Assembly: GCA_963576725.1 (NCBI GenBank)
Contig: OY755243.1
Location: 36,431,846 to 36,495,845, forward strand
Length of the DNA: 64,000 bases
DNA from: Azorinus chamasolen
Lineage: Eukaryota; Mollusca; Bivalvia; Cardiida; Solecurtidae
Reading direction: 5' to 3'
Every line of letters begins with the position of its first letter. Position 1 is the first letter of the stretch. The notes under the pieces were generated by a model. That model saw only the letters and a list, made by a program, of their open reading frames with translations. It searched no databases and was not told where the DNA came from. A program made the translations under genes and the position numbers. Below, one piece after another: positions 41,699-52,401 of this stretch.

Positions 41699-42634
41699 TT
41701 AACCCTTCTCTTGCTATTCACGTCAATATACCTACCTGTAAATAGTGAAGACCCAGATGAGGCAGCTCCTGCAGGACCCTTCACGTCAATATACCTACCT
41801 GTAAATAGTGAAGACCCAGATGAGACAGCTCCTGCAGGAGCCTTCACGTCAATATACCTACCTGTAAATAGTGAAGACCCAGATGAGACAGATCCTGCAG
41901 GAGTCTTAACCCTTCGCTTGCTATTCACGTCAATATACCTACCTGTAAATAGTGAAGACCCAGATGAGACAGCTCCCGTAGGAGTCTTAACCCTTCGCTT
42001 GCTATTCACGTCAATATACCTACCTGTAAATAGTGAAGACCCAGATGAGACAGCTCCCGTAGGAGTCTTAACCCTTCGCTTGCTATTCACGTCAATATAC
42101 CTACCTGTAAATAGTGAAGACCCAGATGAGACAGCTCCTGCAGGAGTAACCCTTCGCTTCCTGTTCACGTCAATATACCTACCTGTAAATAGTGAAGACC
42201 CAGATGAGACAGCTCCTGCAGGAGTACACGTCAATATACCTACCTGTAAATAGTGAAGACCCAGATGAGACAGCTCCTGCAGGAGTACACGTCAATATAC
42301 CTACCTGTAAATAGTGAAGACCCAGATGAGGCAGCTCCTGCAGGAGTACACGTCAATATACCTACCTGTAAATAGTGAAGACCCAGATGAGGCAGCTCCT
42401 GCAGGAGTACACGTCAATATACCTACCTGTAAATAGTGAAGACCCAGATGAGACAGCTCCTGCAGGAGCTGTCTCATCAGGGTCTGCACTATTTACAAGT
42501 TGATTGTGCAACCAGTGCACTCCACAGCAGTGATGGAAAAATACTTGTACACAGTGAAGATATATGTAATTATACAACAGGGCATGGGTAAAGAAGGAGA
42601 AATGTATTTTAAAATTCAGCAAGAGAAGGGCTAA
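41699..42634 (+). mobile_element. G-family MITE inflated by repeats of its left end and arm
   Basis: Left end ttaacccttctcttgctatt, 11 tandem copies of the left portion, then a single normal centre, right arm (gtctcatcagggtctgcact) and G body to aagagaagggctaa. Confidence 0.93.
41720..42470. repeat. 61-81 bp tandem repeat, 11 copies, from a G left arm
   Basis: acgtcaata starts copies at 41720, 41783, 41846, 41927, 42008, 42089, 42167, 42228, 42289, 42350 and 42411: spacings 63, 63, 81, 81, 81, 78, 61, 61, 61, 61. The 81-bp form includes the G terminus (ttaacccttcgcttgc); the 61-bp form has lost it. Every copy contains tgaagacccagatgag and cagctcctgcaggag. Confidence 0.97.
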
Positions 42635-42897
42635 TAAATATAAAGTGTTAACAAATTTGACTTGGATGCAATCTGGGCAGCTGCTGGTCTATCAGCTGGC
42701 CATCTTGGTTATCATAATGACCAATGTCACAGTCAAGTTCAGTCAAGTTTAATGTCCTATCTTGTCTTAATCTCCTTTGTTTCTGTGATAAGAATGATGT
42801 AAATTTTCACAACAGTTTTTACGATCTGGTGAGAAGTTACACATGTTGCTAGCTGTGTCTTGGTGGCTTTTATCAGTATCAAAACCCTCCATATCTT
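42635..42897. other. Unrecognised DNA
   Basis: Nothing identified beyond a short repeat tcaagttcagtcaagtt. Confidence 0.35.
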
Positions 42898-43066
42898 GTT
42901 AACCTTTAGCTTATGTCTTCTCAAAACACAGTTGTCTTCTCCGCAATTTTCAAAGTATAGTTTATTCTATTTCTTTTCAAAAAGTTGATCCAAGTGTCAA
43001 ACAGTATGGAGACTGATGAAACATCCTGTTATTCGCTGTCTGATCTGTATCCAAACTATGTGTAAA
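42898..43066 (-). mobile_element. F-family MITE, right end eroded
   Basis: Starts gttaacctttagcttatg; hairpin 42996-43062 (caaacagtatggagactgat.. ). Confidence 0.7.
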
Positions 43067-43297
43067 CGATTTCAAAAATCTAAAATCTGTTCAAAGTAGT
43101 TTTAAGTTTGAGATATCACAAGCCAGCGATCCTCAAAGTTTTCACATAGCATTATCTATCAAACATCTTTACTGTTCCCACCGAGTTATCTACACTGACA
43201 CAATGTTACAATCATTTTCAAATTGTAACTAATCTGAATTGTAGTAAGATCATACTCATGTAACTGACAAATTACAGCCCTAATTGTCAATTTCACT
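43067..43297. other. No recognised feature
   Basis: Nothing identified. Confidence 0.35.
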
Positions 43298-43505
43298 TCA
43301 ACTGATACATATTCATATAAGAAATCATCAATACTGATTAGATCATTTTTTTTTATAATGGCATATGAGCACATAAATTCTTGGTCATGAAAAAAAAAGC
43401 AGAATCAGATCTTCATTATTCCAAATGCAAACAGAGCTTACCCTGATCAGACGGCTCCTGATCAGAATCTACTCTGCAAAGGCATAAAAAGGTATGAAGT
43501 AACGG
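43298..43505 (-). mobile_element. B-family MITE, shortened hairpin
   Basis: B distal body (tgatacatattcatataaga.. ataatggcatatgagcac), hairpin 43427-43478 with deleted centre. Confidence 0.7.
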
Positions 43506-43573
43506 TATTCAGATTAAACTGAATTAAGAGCAACACAAAAATATGCCATAATAAGCCAAACATTTTCAAAGGT

Positions 43574-43787
43574 TAAATCATTTACCTGATAGAGAACCTT
43601 TGCAAACAGAGTAGACCCAGATCAGATGGCTCCTGTAGGACGGAGCCATCTGATCAGGATCTGAACTGGAGGCTTATAGAATGATATAGTTGTCTGATTG
43701 TGCAGTTTCTGAAACAGCCAAATATTCCCTTGTTCTTTGGCCATGATGAAAACTACAGTTAATAAATATTTATGAATAAAGGGTTAA
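43574..43787 (+). mobile_element. B-family MITE
   Basis: Starts ttaaatcatttacctgatag, hairpin 43601-43668, ends atgaataaagggttaa. Confidence 0.82.
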
Positions 43788-43948
43788 AAGGAACATAGCT
43801 CTTTTGAGTCATATGCCCTGCAAGATGGAACTATAATCTTAATGACCCCTAAGTATTCATACAGAAAAACTCTAGCACTAATAGTGCATACCTAGATCAA
43901 ACTGCTCCTTTAGCAGTCTTTTGATCATGGTCTTCACTATTTGCTACT
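43788..43948. mobile_element. Old hairpin fragment
   Basis: Hairpin ctaatagtgcatacctagat.. to ..tggtcttcactatttgc at about 43876-43944; ends not resolved. Confidence 0.5.
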
Positions 43949-44180
43949 TTAACCCATTACCTCATAGGCTATTTTTAGATACAACAGCTTCGAAACAATC
44001 TACCGAAAAGGAGCATTAATTAGAGTAAAGGATTTTTTTTTTAGAATTTTGTAGTTTGAAACCATTGTGATAAATAGAGCATTTGCTCCTATAGGAGCAA
44101 ATGCTCTATTTATCACAATGGTTACACAAAGTGACTTTTACAGAGTCGTCAAAAGTCGTCAATATGAAGGAAAGGGTTAA
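43949..44180 (-). mobile_element. D-family MITE, complete
   Basis: TTAA both sides; near-perfect hairpin 44057-44124 centred on gctcctataggagc. Confidence 0.9.
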
Positions 44181-44401
44181 GGTAAGTCTAGATTTAAGTT
44201 AGCAAAAGGGGTCAGTTAAGACATTTACAAATAGAATAGACTCAGATGGTTGATGTACGAGCTCTGTTTGCTTATGGGACTTTTATTTTTCATATGCCAT
44301 TATAAATATTAATCTCTTTATTTACTGAAAAGTTATAAAAAAACAACACCCACACAATAATTGTAAAACAAGTCTCAAGAAATCTCATCAGATAGGACAG
44401 T
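44181..44401. other. B fragment and unrecognised DNA
   Basis: A broken hairpin (acaaatagaatagactcaga.. gagctctgtttgc) at 44224-44271. Confidence 0.45.
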
Positions 44402-44651
44402 TTAACCCTTTCCCTCATATAAACATGTTTTCACGCACTTGCAAACAGAGTAGACCCAGATCAGACGGCTCCTACAGGAGCCGTCTGATCAGGGTCTGCT
44501 CTGTTTGCTAATAGAATTAGTAAGATATGTTTCCTTGCTTTCTAAAACGTCGACAATATTCCACCTTCCATATTTCATTATAACTATTTTGTCCATGAAT
44601 ATTCAGTAGGTAATGAAATTTGGAATAAATGTAGAACAGGGAAAGGGTTAA
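44402..44651 (+). mobile_element. A-family MITE, complete
   Basis: TTAA both sides; hairpin 44439-44510 intact. Shares its last TTAA with the next element. Confidence 0.93.
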
Positions 44652-44823
44652 TAACCCTTTACTCCATGAATATTCATATAAGAAATAATGACATCATGAA
44701 TACTGAGATGCTGGATAACTTGGCATCTCAACAGGATCGAAGCTGTTTGACACTTGAACATATAAGGCTGAAAGTTGATAAAAATGACTGTAAATTGGGG
44801 TTTTACAGAAGGATAAGGGTTAA
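44648..44823 (-). mobile_element. B/F chimeric MITE, chained
   Basis: Starts as B (ataaccctttactccatg.. gacatcatgaatactg, to about 44703) and switches to F (gagatgctggataacttggc.. gctgtttgacacttg..), ending ggataagggttaa. One hairpin arm is missing at the switch. Confidence 0.78.
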
Positions 44824-44975
44824 AACATGAGCTAAGTTTCAATGTCTACCATGGAGGTATGCATCAACCAATTTGTTCTCTACGGGGCTGCAAATTGGCT
44901 ACAGGTGAGATGCCAAGTAAATTACATGTCTGATCAAGATCAAAACTCTTCTGTCTAAAAAGAAATATATAGTCC
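44824..44975. other. Unrecognised DNA
   Basis: Contains ggtgagatgccaagtaaatt (44905), an F-hairpin phrase. Confidence 0.4.
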
Positions 44976-45206
44976 TTAACTTTTTCCCTGTTCTAAGTTT
45001 ATTCCAAATGTCAATACCTACTGAATATTCATAGACGAAATATGAAAGGTGGAATATTGTAGCCATTTCAGAAAGTAAAGAAACAGCTATCGAATTCCAT
45101 TAACAAACGGAGCAGATCCTGATCAGACGATTCCTATAGGAGCCAACTTATCTGAGTCTATTGTTTGCAAATACATGAAAAAGCATTTATATGAGGGAAC
45201 AGGTTA
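44976..45206 (-). mobile_element. A-family MITE, complete
   Basis: Starts ttaactttttccctgttcta, hairpin 45103-45168, ends gagggaacaggttaa. Confidence 0.88.
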
Positions 45207-45283
45207 ACTCTTTCCGTGCTGGGAAAAGAATCACTAATTTTCTTTGCTAGGATAGTCCATTTGAAAGTTCAGTATTGAAAGGG

Positions 45284-45518
45284 TTAAAACCCTTTTCCCT
45301 GTTCAATATTCCTGTAAGAAATAATGACAACATGAATATTAACTGAATTCTTATAATGTAAACCTTTCAAGAAAATGTTTTGCTTTGACAAAAACTGTAG
45401 AATCAGGTCTATATCATGACAAAAGCAAACAGAGCAGACCCTGATTAGATGAGCTATCTGATCTGGATCTACTGTTTGCAAATGCATGAAATGGCATTTG
45501 TATCAGGGAAAGGGTTAA
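45284..45518 (-). mobile_element. B-family MITE with A-like ends
   Basis: Starts ttaaaacccttttccctgtt, B body, hairpin 45424-45478 with reduced centre, ends tatcagggaaagggttaa. Confidence 0.85.
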
Positions 45519-45990
45519 ATAATTAAATAAATGTCAGTTTTTGCAGATGATAATTTCTTGAGAGTGGGGTGGGGGTGGGAGGTTTACAAATGACTACAAA
45601 TGCTTGCTTCTGAATCGGGCAACAGGTTTGGATTACAAAAGTGAGACATTCAAACCCTGGCAAGAATTTAAATTCATTGAAAAATCAAACAAAATAGAGT
45701 ATCATTAAAAAAGAAAACACCGTAAAAAAGCTCCATTAAATGTAAATCAGATCTATTATAGCGAAAGGTATCAACAGTTTACCTAGAATAAATCTAGATT
45801 AACAAGGGCTTGTAAATGTAGGGGGCGGGAGAGGGATCATCATCGTCTGAGGGGGTGGATTTGATAGCATTGACTCGACAATCATGTTGTGGCTTTACTG
45901 AAAATAACAATGAGAAGACTAGACTAAGAGGTGTCACATATTCAGATGCAGTCTAAAAGTGGCAAGATTCAAGACATGGACAAATGAATT
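45519..45990. other. Unrecognised DNA with short G-rich runs
   Basis: gtggggtgggggtgggaggt at 45576 and gggggcgggagaggga at 45820 could form quadruplexes. No gene. Confidence 0.4.
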
Positions 45991-46200
45991 TAAGCCTTTA
46001 CTGGATGAATATTCATGTAAGAGCATTTTGACGCATCTGCAAACAGAGTAGACACAGATCAGACGGCTCCTATAGGATCAAGGTCTGCTCTGTTGCTCCT
46101 GTATGAGCTTTCTGCATTACTTTTTACCTGCTTTAAGCAACCACAAACTTTTTAAGACTCCTATGTTCAATAAATGAATTGCTACAGGTTCTACTGTACT
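45991..46200. mobile_element. Chimera of B, A and H fragments
   Basis: B end (ctttactggatgaatattca), an A/B hairpin 46037-46093 with reduced centre, then directly an H right half (gctcctgtatgagctttctg.. gcaaccac.. ggttctactg). Confidence 0.7.
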
Positions 46201-46245
46201 GTATTTAAATTCATGATTATGACTTGTACTTGTACAAATGACCTT

Positions 46246-46692
46246 GATTCAGGTGAGATGCTGTGTAATTCTTTATGCCATCTGATGAGATGCCGTGTAA
46301 TTCAGCATGGCATCAGGTGAGATGCCATGTAATTCAGCATACCATCAGGTGAGATGCCATATAATTCAGATTGCCATCAGGTGAGATGGCGTGTAATTCA
46401 GCATGGCATCAGGTGAGATGCCGTGTAATTCAGCATGGCATCAGGTGAGATGCCTTGTAATTCAGCATGGCATCAGGTGAGATGCCGTGTAATTCAGCAT
46501 GCCATCAGGTGAGATGTCATGTAATTCAGCATGTTATCAGGTGAGATGCCGTGTAATTCAGCATGTCATCAGGTGAGATGCTGTGTAATTCAGCCATCAG
46601 GTGAGATGCCGTGTAATTCAGCATGCCATCAGGTGAGATGCTGTGTAATTCTGCCATCAGGTGAGATGCCGTATAATACAGCATGTCATCAG
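46246..46692. repeat. 32-bp minisatellite, 14 copies
   Basis: Unit: atcaggtgagatgccg + tgtaattcagcatggc. Copies start at 46253, then every 32 bp to 46573, with two 28-bp copies after that. Contains the inverted pair gatgcc / ggcatc also found at the F hairpin centre. Confidence 0.95.
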
Positions 46693-46913
46693 AATTCAAT
46701 CCGTTAGACTGATCAGACTGATCATCATTTTTCAAGTGAAATAAAAAACCCACTTTAAAAAACTCTAGGGAACAAAGAGTCACCAAAAGTAGTCGCAAAT
46801 AGAACCCTGCAGATATCTAGTATCACCATGACAAATTATACCTTCATGTAATATTGGGACATCATTTACAAAGGAAAAGCTGAATAATGAATTGAGAAAT
46901 ATCTTTCATGCAA
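46693..46913. other. Unrecognised DNA
   Basis: A small inverted repeat gactgatcagactgatc near 46709; no gene. Confidence 0.4.
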
Positions 46914-47143
46914 CTAAACCCTTTCTTTGATAATTCTGCCTTTCAATGCCTTTGCAAACTGAGTAGACCCAGATCTGACAGCTGCACTAGGATATGTCTG
47001 ATCAGGGTCTGTCTTATTTGTTTAAGTTACAAATCTGATTCTGTATTGCCATGCAATTACATTTTCTTATCTTTATGTACATTTATTTAATTCAAATAAT
47101 GGGAGATGTCTTTCATAAATATTCATCCAGGAAATGGGCTTAA
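46914..47143 (+). mobile_element. B-family MITE, first of a three-element chain
   Basis: Starts ctaaaccctttctttgataa, hairpin 46948-47022, distal end tcataaatattcatccagg.. gggcttaa. Confidence 0.8.
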
Positions 47144-47407
47144 CCCTTTCCCTGTTCAGTATTCATGTTAGAAATAATGACATCATGAATATTTATTAGC
47201 TTAATTTTTATAATGTAATATTTTCAAGGGAATGTTTTGCTCTGACAAAACGTTTTGCTGTGACCAAAACTATTAAATCAGATATTTATCATCATGTTAT
47301 AAGCAAACAGAGCAAACCCTGATCAGACGGCTCCTATAGGAGCCGCCTGATCTGGGTCTACTGTTTGCAAATGCCTGAAAAAGCATTCAAATGAAAGAAA
47401 GGTTTAA
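47140..47407 (-). mobile_element. B-family MITE, second of the chain
   Basis: Shares TTAA 47140-47143 and 47404-47407 with its neighbours. Contains a small local duplication (aatgttttgctctgac / aacgttttgctgtgac). Hairpin 47304-47370. Confidence 0.88.
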
Positions 47408-47580
47408 CCCTTTCCTCCATAAATACGCCCTGTAATAACCACTTCTTTAAACCATTGTGATAAATAGAGCATTTGCTCCTGTAGGAGCAAATGCCATTTA
47501 TCACAAAATGCTCCTTTTGGGTAGATTCATTCCAAGAGCTCGAGGTTGTGTCTAAAAATAGCCTATGGAGGAATGGGTTA
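47404..47580 (+). mobile_element. D-family MITE, third of the chain, internally deleted
   Basis: Hairpin 47450-47504; the body between hairpin and gctccttttgggtagattc is lost. Ends gaggaatgggtta. Confidence 0.82.
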
Positions 47581-47662
47581 GAACATTCATGGACACCAAT
47601 ACAGCATGCTATACCTACACAAGATAACCTACACAATACAGTTGGGATTCAAAAAAGGCTTG

Positions 47663-47908
47663 TTAACCCTTTCCCTCATATAAAAGCTGTTTCACACATT
47701 TGCAAACAGAGAAGACCCTGATCAAATGGCCCCTAGAGGAGCCGTCTGATCAGGGTCTGCTCTGTTTGCTAATAAAATTTGATAGATCTATTTCTTTAGT
47801 TTCTTTAATGGCTACAACATTCCACCTTCCTTATTTCATTGTAACTATTTTAACCATGAGTATTCGGTAGGTATTGAAAATTGGACTAAATACAGAATAG
47901 GGAAAGGA
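47663..47908 (+). mobile_element. A-family MITE
   Basis: Starts ttaaccctttccctcatata, hairpin 47700-47769, ends aatagggaaagga (TTAA lost). Confidence 0.9.
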
Positions 47909-50097
47909 GCCTGGTAAGATGAGGGTCTATAGTGTGTGACAGTCTGACTGAATAGTAGTAAAGATAATGGAAGAAAAATGGACTGTGTAAGATGATACAG
48001 ACAAATGACAAAGATGGTTGAGTTCCTGTTGCATCAATTCATTGACAAGGGTCTGACAGGTCTATCATTTTCTTAAATATTTGTGTCTTTGGAAATCATG
48101 CGATAAGCTGTGTACATAATGACAAGATTTTTTGTGTTTTTAAAAAAACCCACCAACATTAAAATCATCATGGTCAAAGCATGTCAACTGCCATAAAACT
48201 GAGCAACAGCAATTACCTTGAGATAACCTTTACCACCCAAACATTACAAAGATGACAACTTATTTGGGTTATAGAAACATTTTTACTGAGGTCTTTGTGT
48301 GAAAAGAATTGGTATCACAGTGACAACAGGACACTAATCTTTGTTTAAAGAAGTTTCTAAAGAATTACGGGAAATTGTGGAAACTGTAGCATACACGCTC
48401 GGTGTCATCAAAGTTATCTGTAACGGAGCATTCACACCAAATAGTATGAATATGACATATTCTAACAAAACCTCTCATTGGTGTTAGTTGAGCATGAAAC
48501 ATTATGCTGGCACAACCATCAGATACAGAAAATATCTTTGACCTCCTGAAGACCTGTATCATCTTTCTTTCAGTTCACTTGGGTGTTTTTTGTGGTGATG
48601 CCTATTGGGTGTTCTTACTTGATCATTTTAAGGTAATAAGCGTTCATTATCTATGCATAAGTATCATGACAGGGGGCCATAAAAATTATCACATATGAAT
48701 CTTTAAATGCACTCTACTGGAAAAGTTTTACAAACTTTAAACAATTTAACCATGTGTATGCTTTCATCTTTACAATTAGCCTTTTGACCAAGTCAATTGC
48801 CACTTTGTTACTTTTATGTGAAGGAGCGGCAGCAAAAATTAAAAAGTAACTAATTATTTTCAAACCCACTGCGTACTTTCCTGTCTTTCCTTTAGGATTC
48901 ATTCACGCTTTACCTCCGTCTTGATTCAGGTCAGGATATTTAGACAAAAGATGCGCTGAATGACGCTGCGATAGAGTTTCATGATTTTTGGGTCAATTAG
49001 TCTGCCTAACTGAACATGAAACCATCGCAACTCATGCAGAGTGTCTAAAATTGATAAGGGTAAAAAATGGACACAGGGTACGCACATGATCATTGGAACG
49101 CACTGTGATATCCCGGACAGATAAGCTAGACGATGATTTTATAATCATCTTTGCCCATAAAATACCTGGTAAATTGTTAGGTAGACTTTCATGCATCTGA
49201 ATGTTTTGAAGCATTGTAATCATACGAAATATGACACCTAATGTCTTCAGACGTTTACAGGTAGGTAACCTTTACAACCCACTCTACAAATACAAATCAC
49301 AGATTCAGCCGATATCACAGAAATATAAGACAGCATGACAGATCAAATAGCCATTGTTTTTTGTCTTTGATTGTATAGCAATCAACAGGCAGAATAGGTG
49401 GCTTGTCTTTACCATCAAAATTTGTATAACTGCCGATATATGGAACACGCAATAAGATTATTGTTTCTGATAGCGATGAACTTCGGCATGGATTAAAAAG
49501 TGTCAATAGGGTAGGGTGGATGGTATTTACAGGACAATGAGCTCAAGTATCTATCAACTCTTCGATCAATTATTTGTTGCAATGTGAGTAGATGTGAAAA
49601 GATGGATATCAAATCGCTGTTTTTGTTACAAAAAGATCCTCATCAATTGCGTTATGATACCGTTTAAGGATTAATTTACATCACTATTTCTGTTCATTGA
49701 CCACATATTGAATAAATGATTACGCCCGATGCCTCAAAGAAAAGACTCAAGAGTTCACAACCCGTTAACAGGGTAGCACCGTAACCATTAATAGCTCTTG
49801 ATAATACTTAATTGTAATTACATGCATTTTGTGTGATTTTTATCTATTCATGGTTGTCTAAGGCATTACTTCTTGTCTTAACACATTTTGTTTCAGAGTC
49901 AACAATGACTACCTGGACAAAAGGGCGATGACACATGGTGTAGACATGCTGCTATCAGTCCAAGCCACACTGCTTATGCCACATGGGCATGTAACTCTGT
50001 TATAACAGTTCTTTGTCTCCCCTATCTTGTCAGATAATGATGGAATAATTTGAAGATACTTAGATAAAAATCACGTGTAATAACTTGTTATACAAAA
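47909..50097. other. Largest MITE-free block; no gene recognised
   Basis: About 2.2 kb without a recognised hairpin core or MITE terminus. Several frames of 60-65 codons exist on both strands, none with a recognisable motif. It may be the surviving unique host sequence (intron or intergenic). Confidence 0.45.
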
Positions 50098-50268
50098 ATT
50101 AGTCATATTCGGTTCAAGCGTACTGTACGTATACTAAATACCCGAACTTTTTGCATGCTATTTATTAGTATGTAACTGTCGTCTGCAACAGTTGTCATCT
50201 GCCACAATTTTCAAATTTAATATTTCTTCCATTGACTGAAAATATAGTGTTAACTCTTTCCTCCATAA
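50098..50268 (-). mobile_element. F-family half, left arm of an inverted duplication
   Basis: F body (gcatgctatttattagtatg, actgtcgtctgcaacagttg) ending in gttaa without F hairpin, joined to a B element. Reversed copy at 51719-51887. Confidence 0.8.
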
Positions 50269-50545
50269 TATGGCTTTGCAAACAGTGTAGACCCAGATCA
50301 GATGGCTCCTATAAGAGCCGTCTGATCAAGGTCTGCTCTGTTTGCTTATGAAATAATATAGATATGATTCTACATTTCTGCCATGGCCAATAATTATTTG
50401 CTGTGCTCATAATTATGCCATTATTAAAATGAAGCTATTTAACATTCATGAAATTACTATCATTACATAAATATTTAATGTTCTATTAATTACAATAGTT
50501 TAAAAAGAGTGACTTTTAATAGGCGTCGAAACATGTCAATTTCAG
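50265..50545 (+). mobile_element. B-family MITE with D tail
   Basis: Starts ttaactctttcctccataat, hairpin 50275-50345, B body to about 50475; then a D-like fragment (ttacaatagtttaaaaagag.. gtcgaaacatgtcaat..ggaaatgggttaa). Confidence 0.75.
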
Positions 50546-50553
50546 GAAATGGG

Positions 50554-50807
50554 TTAACCCTTTCCTTCATATAAACACGTTTTCATGCATTTGCAAAACA
50601 GAGTAGACCCAGATCAGATGGCTCCTATAGGAGCTGTCTGATCAGGATCTGCTCTGTTTGCTGATGGTAATTTGATAGATCTGTTTCTTTAGTTTCTAAA
50701 ATGGCTACATTATGTTCCACCTTCCATATTTCATTATAACTATTTTGTCCATGAATATTTTGTAGGTATTGAAATTTGGAAAACATATAGAACAGGGAAA
50801 GAGTTAA
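50554..50807 (+). mobile_element. A-family MITE, complete
   Basis: TTAA both sides; hairpin 50589-50661. Its left TTAA is also the end of the preceding fragment. Confidence 0.92.
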
Positions 50808-50967
50808 ACAGTTTAAATACATGTACTTGTCTTATCTGGATCCAAACTGTTTGAACAGGTTATCATGAATGTGTCACTAGCAAAGAATGAGTGAACCCTT
50901 GCATGATCAACTGAAAGCAACAATATGTATTCACATTGATCTAAATGGCATGTTACCCTTTCAATGC
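50808..50967. other. F arm fragment
   Basis: tcttatctggatccaaactg at 50833 and otherwise unrecognised. Confidence 0.4.
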
Positions 50968-51223
50968 TTAACCCTTCGCTTGCTGAATTTTAAAATACAT
51001 GTACATGTCTGCTTCTTTACCCATGCCCTGTTGTATAATTACATATATCTTCACTGTGTACATGTATTTCACTGTGCAATCACTGCTGTGGAGTGCACTG
51101 GTTGCACAATCAACTTGTAAATAGTGCAGACCCTGATGAGACAGCTCCTGCAGGAGCTGTCTCATCTGGGTCTTCACTATTTACAGGTACGTATATTGAC
51201 GTGAATAGCAAGCGAAGGTTTAA
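50968..51223 (-). mobile_element. G-family MITE, complete
   Basis: TTAA both sides; hairpin 51116-51184. Near-identical to 14939-15188. Confidence 0.93.
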
Positions 51224-51263
51224 TTTTCAGAGTGGAATAGTTCATCAGTGTTTAACATGGACA

Positions 51264-51492
51264 TTAAACCTTTCCTCCATAAATACGCCTTTCTACGCCT
51301 CTGTAAAAGTCACCTACTGAAACCATTGTGATAAATACAGCATTTGCTCATATAGGAGCAAATGCTCTATTTATCACAATGGTTTCAAACTACAAAATTC
51401 TAAAACTTTCCTTTTCCCTAGTTAATACTCCTTTTCAGTAGATTTATTCAAAGCTGTTGGATCTAAAAATAGCCTATGGAGTAATGGGTTAA
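51264..51492 (+). mobile_element. D-family MITE, complete
   Basis: Starts ttaaacctttcctccataaa; hairpin 51320-51388; shares its last TTAA with the next B element. Confidence 0.9.
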
Positions 51493-51722
51493 TGTAAGAA
51501 GTAATGAGGTTATGAATATTAATTAGATTTACCGTATTTGTTATAATAGCACATGGACAGGAGTTTTTAGCCATGGCAGAAACTGTAGAATAAATTGAAT
51601 AATCATATTTTATCATGTGCAAACAGAGCAGACCCTGATCAGACAGCTCCTATAGGACCTAAGGAGCCATCTGATCTGGGTCTACTCTGTTTGCAAATGC
51701 ATATTTATGGAGGAAAGAGTTA
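51488..51722 (-). mobile_element. B-family MITE, chained
   Basis: Body in reverse (gttatgaatattaattagat.. ), hairpin 51618-51694 with a duplicated centre (ctataggacctaaggagcc), ends atggaggaaagagttaa. Confidence 0.85.
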
Positions 51723-51887
51723 ACACTCTATTTTCAGTCAATGGAAGAATTATTAAATTTGAGAATTGTGGCAGATAACAACTGTTGCAGACGACAGTTA
51801 CATATTAATACATAGCATGCAAAAAGTTATGGTATTTAGTATACCGTACATACAATACGCTTGAACTGAATATGAAGGCATAGAAAG
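51719..51887 (+). mobile_element. F-family half, right arm of the inverted duplication
   Basis: Reverse complement of 50098-50268 with few differences, followed by a B proximal end (aaggcatagaaagccgtatt.. gggttaa) to about 51912. Confidence 0.8.
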
Positions 51888-51939
51888 CCGTATTTATGGA
51901 TTTACGGGTTAACTATTGAGTTCAATCAGTACCAAAGTT

Positions 51940-52186
51940 TAGCCCTTTACTCCATGAATATTCATGTAAAAATTAATGACCTCGTGTGAACATTAATTAG
52001 ATTAATTGTAATAATAGCACATGGACACAGGACATTTTGGCCACAACAGAAACTGTAGAATCATATCTATGTTATATCAAAAGCTAACAGAGCAGACCCT
52101 GGTCAGATGGCTCCTATAGGAGCCATCTGATATGGGTCTACTCCGTTTGCAAAGGGATAGATGTATTCATGGAGTAAAGGGTTAAA
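51940..52186 (-). mobile_element. B-family MITE
   Basis: Starts agccctttactccatgaata; perfect-looking hairpin 52085-52153; ends tggagtaaagggttaa. Confidence 0.88.
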
Positions 52187-52401
52187 GTTTCCAGAAGACG
52201 ATGACAAAAACACGATCGCCTGAGTAACGACAACAGCTCGTTGGTTTTTTTTTGAAAGACAGATGAGCTAAAAATGTGCAGCAAACAACAAATTTGATAC
52301 TCAACAGATATTCAGTTTCATTTTTCCCATATATCTAGATGATAGTTTTATGTCCATTTACCTGTCATCTTGAAGCAGTCAATGAATCCAGTGGTCATGT
52401 G
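52187..52401. repeat. Dispersed repeat fragment
   Basis: cgacaacagctcgttggttt.. gaaagacagatgagctaaaa is similar in style to 4795-4830; class unknown. Confidence 0.35.

Noticed and set aside
41686..42253. Two overlapping open frames of about 180 codons on opposite strands with a repeated peptide (SSGSSLFTGRYIDVNSKRRV / FTSIYLPVNSEDPDE)
   Set aside because: They lie wholly in the G-arm tandem array. The first six repeat spacings (63, 63, 81, 81, 81, 78) are multiples of three, so both strands stay open by arithmetic.
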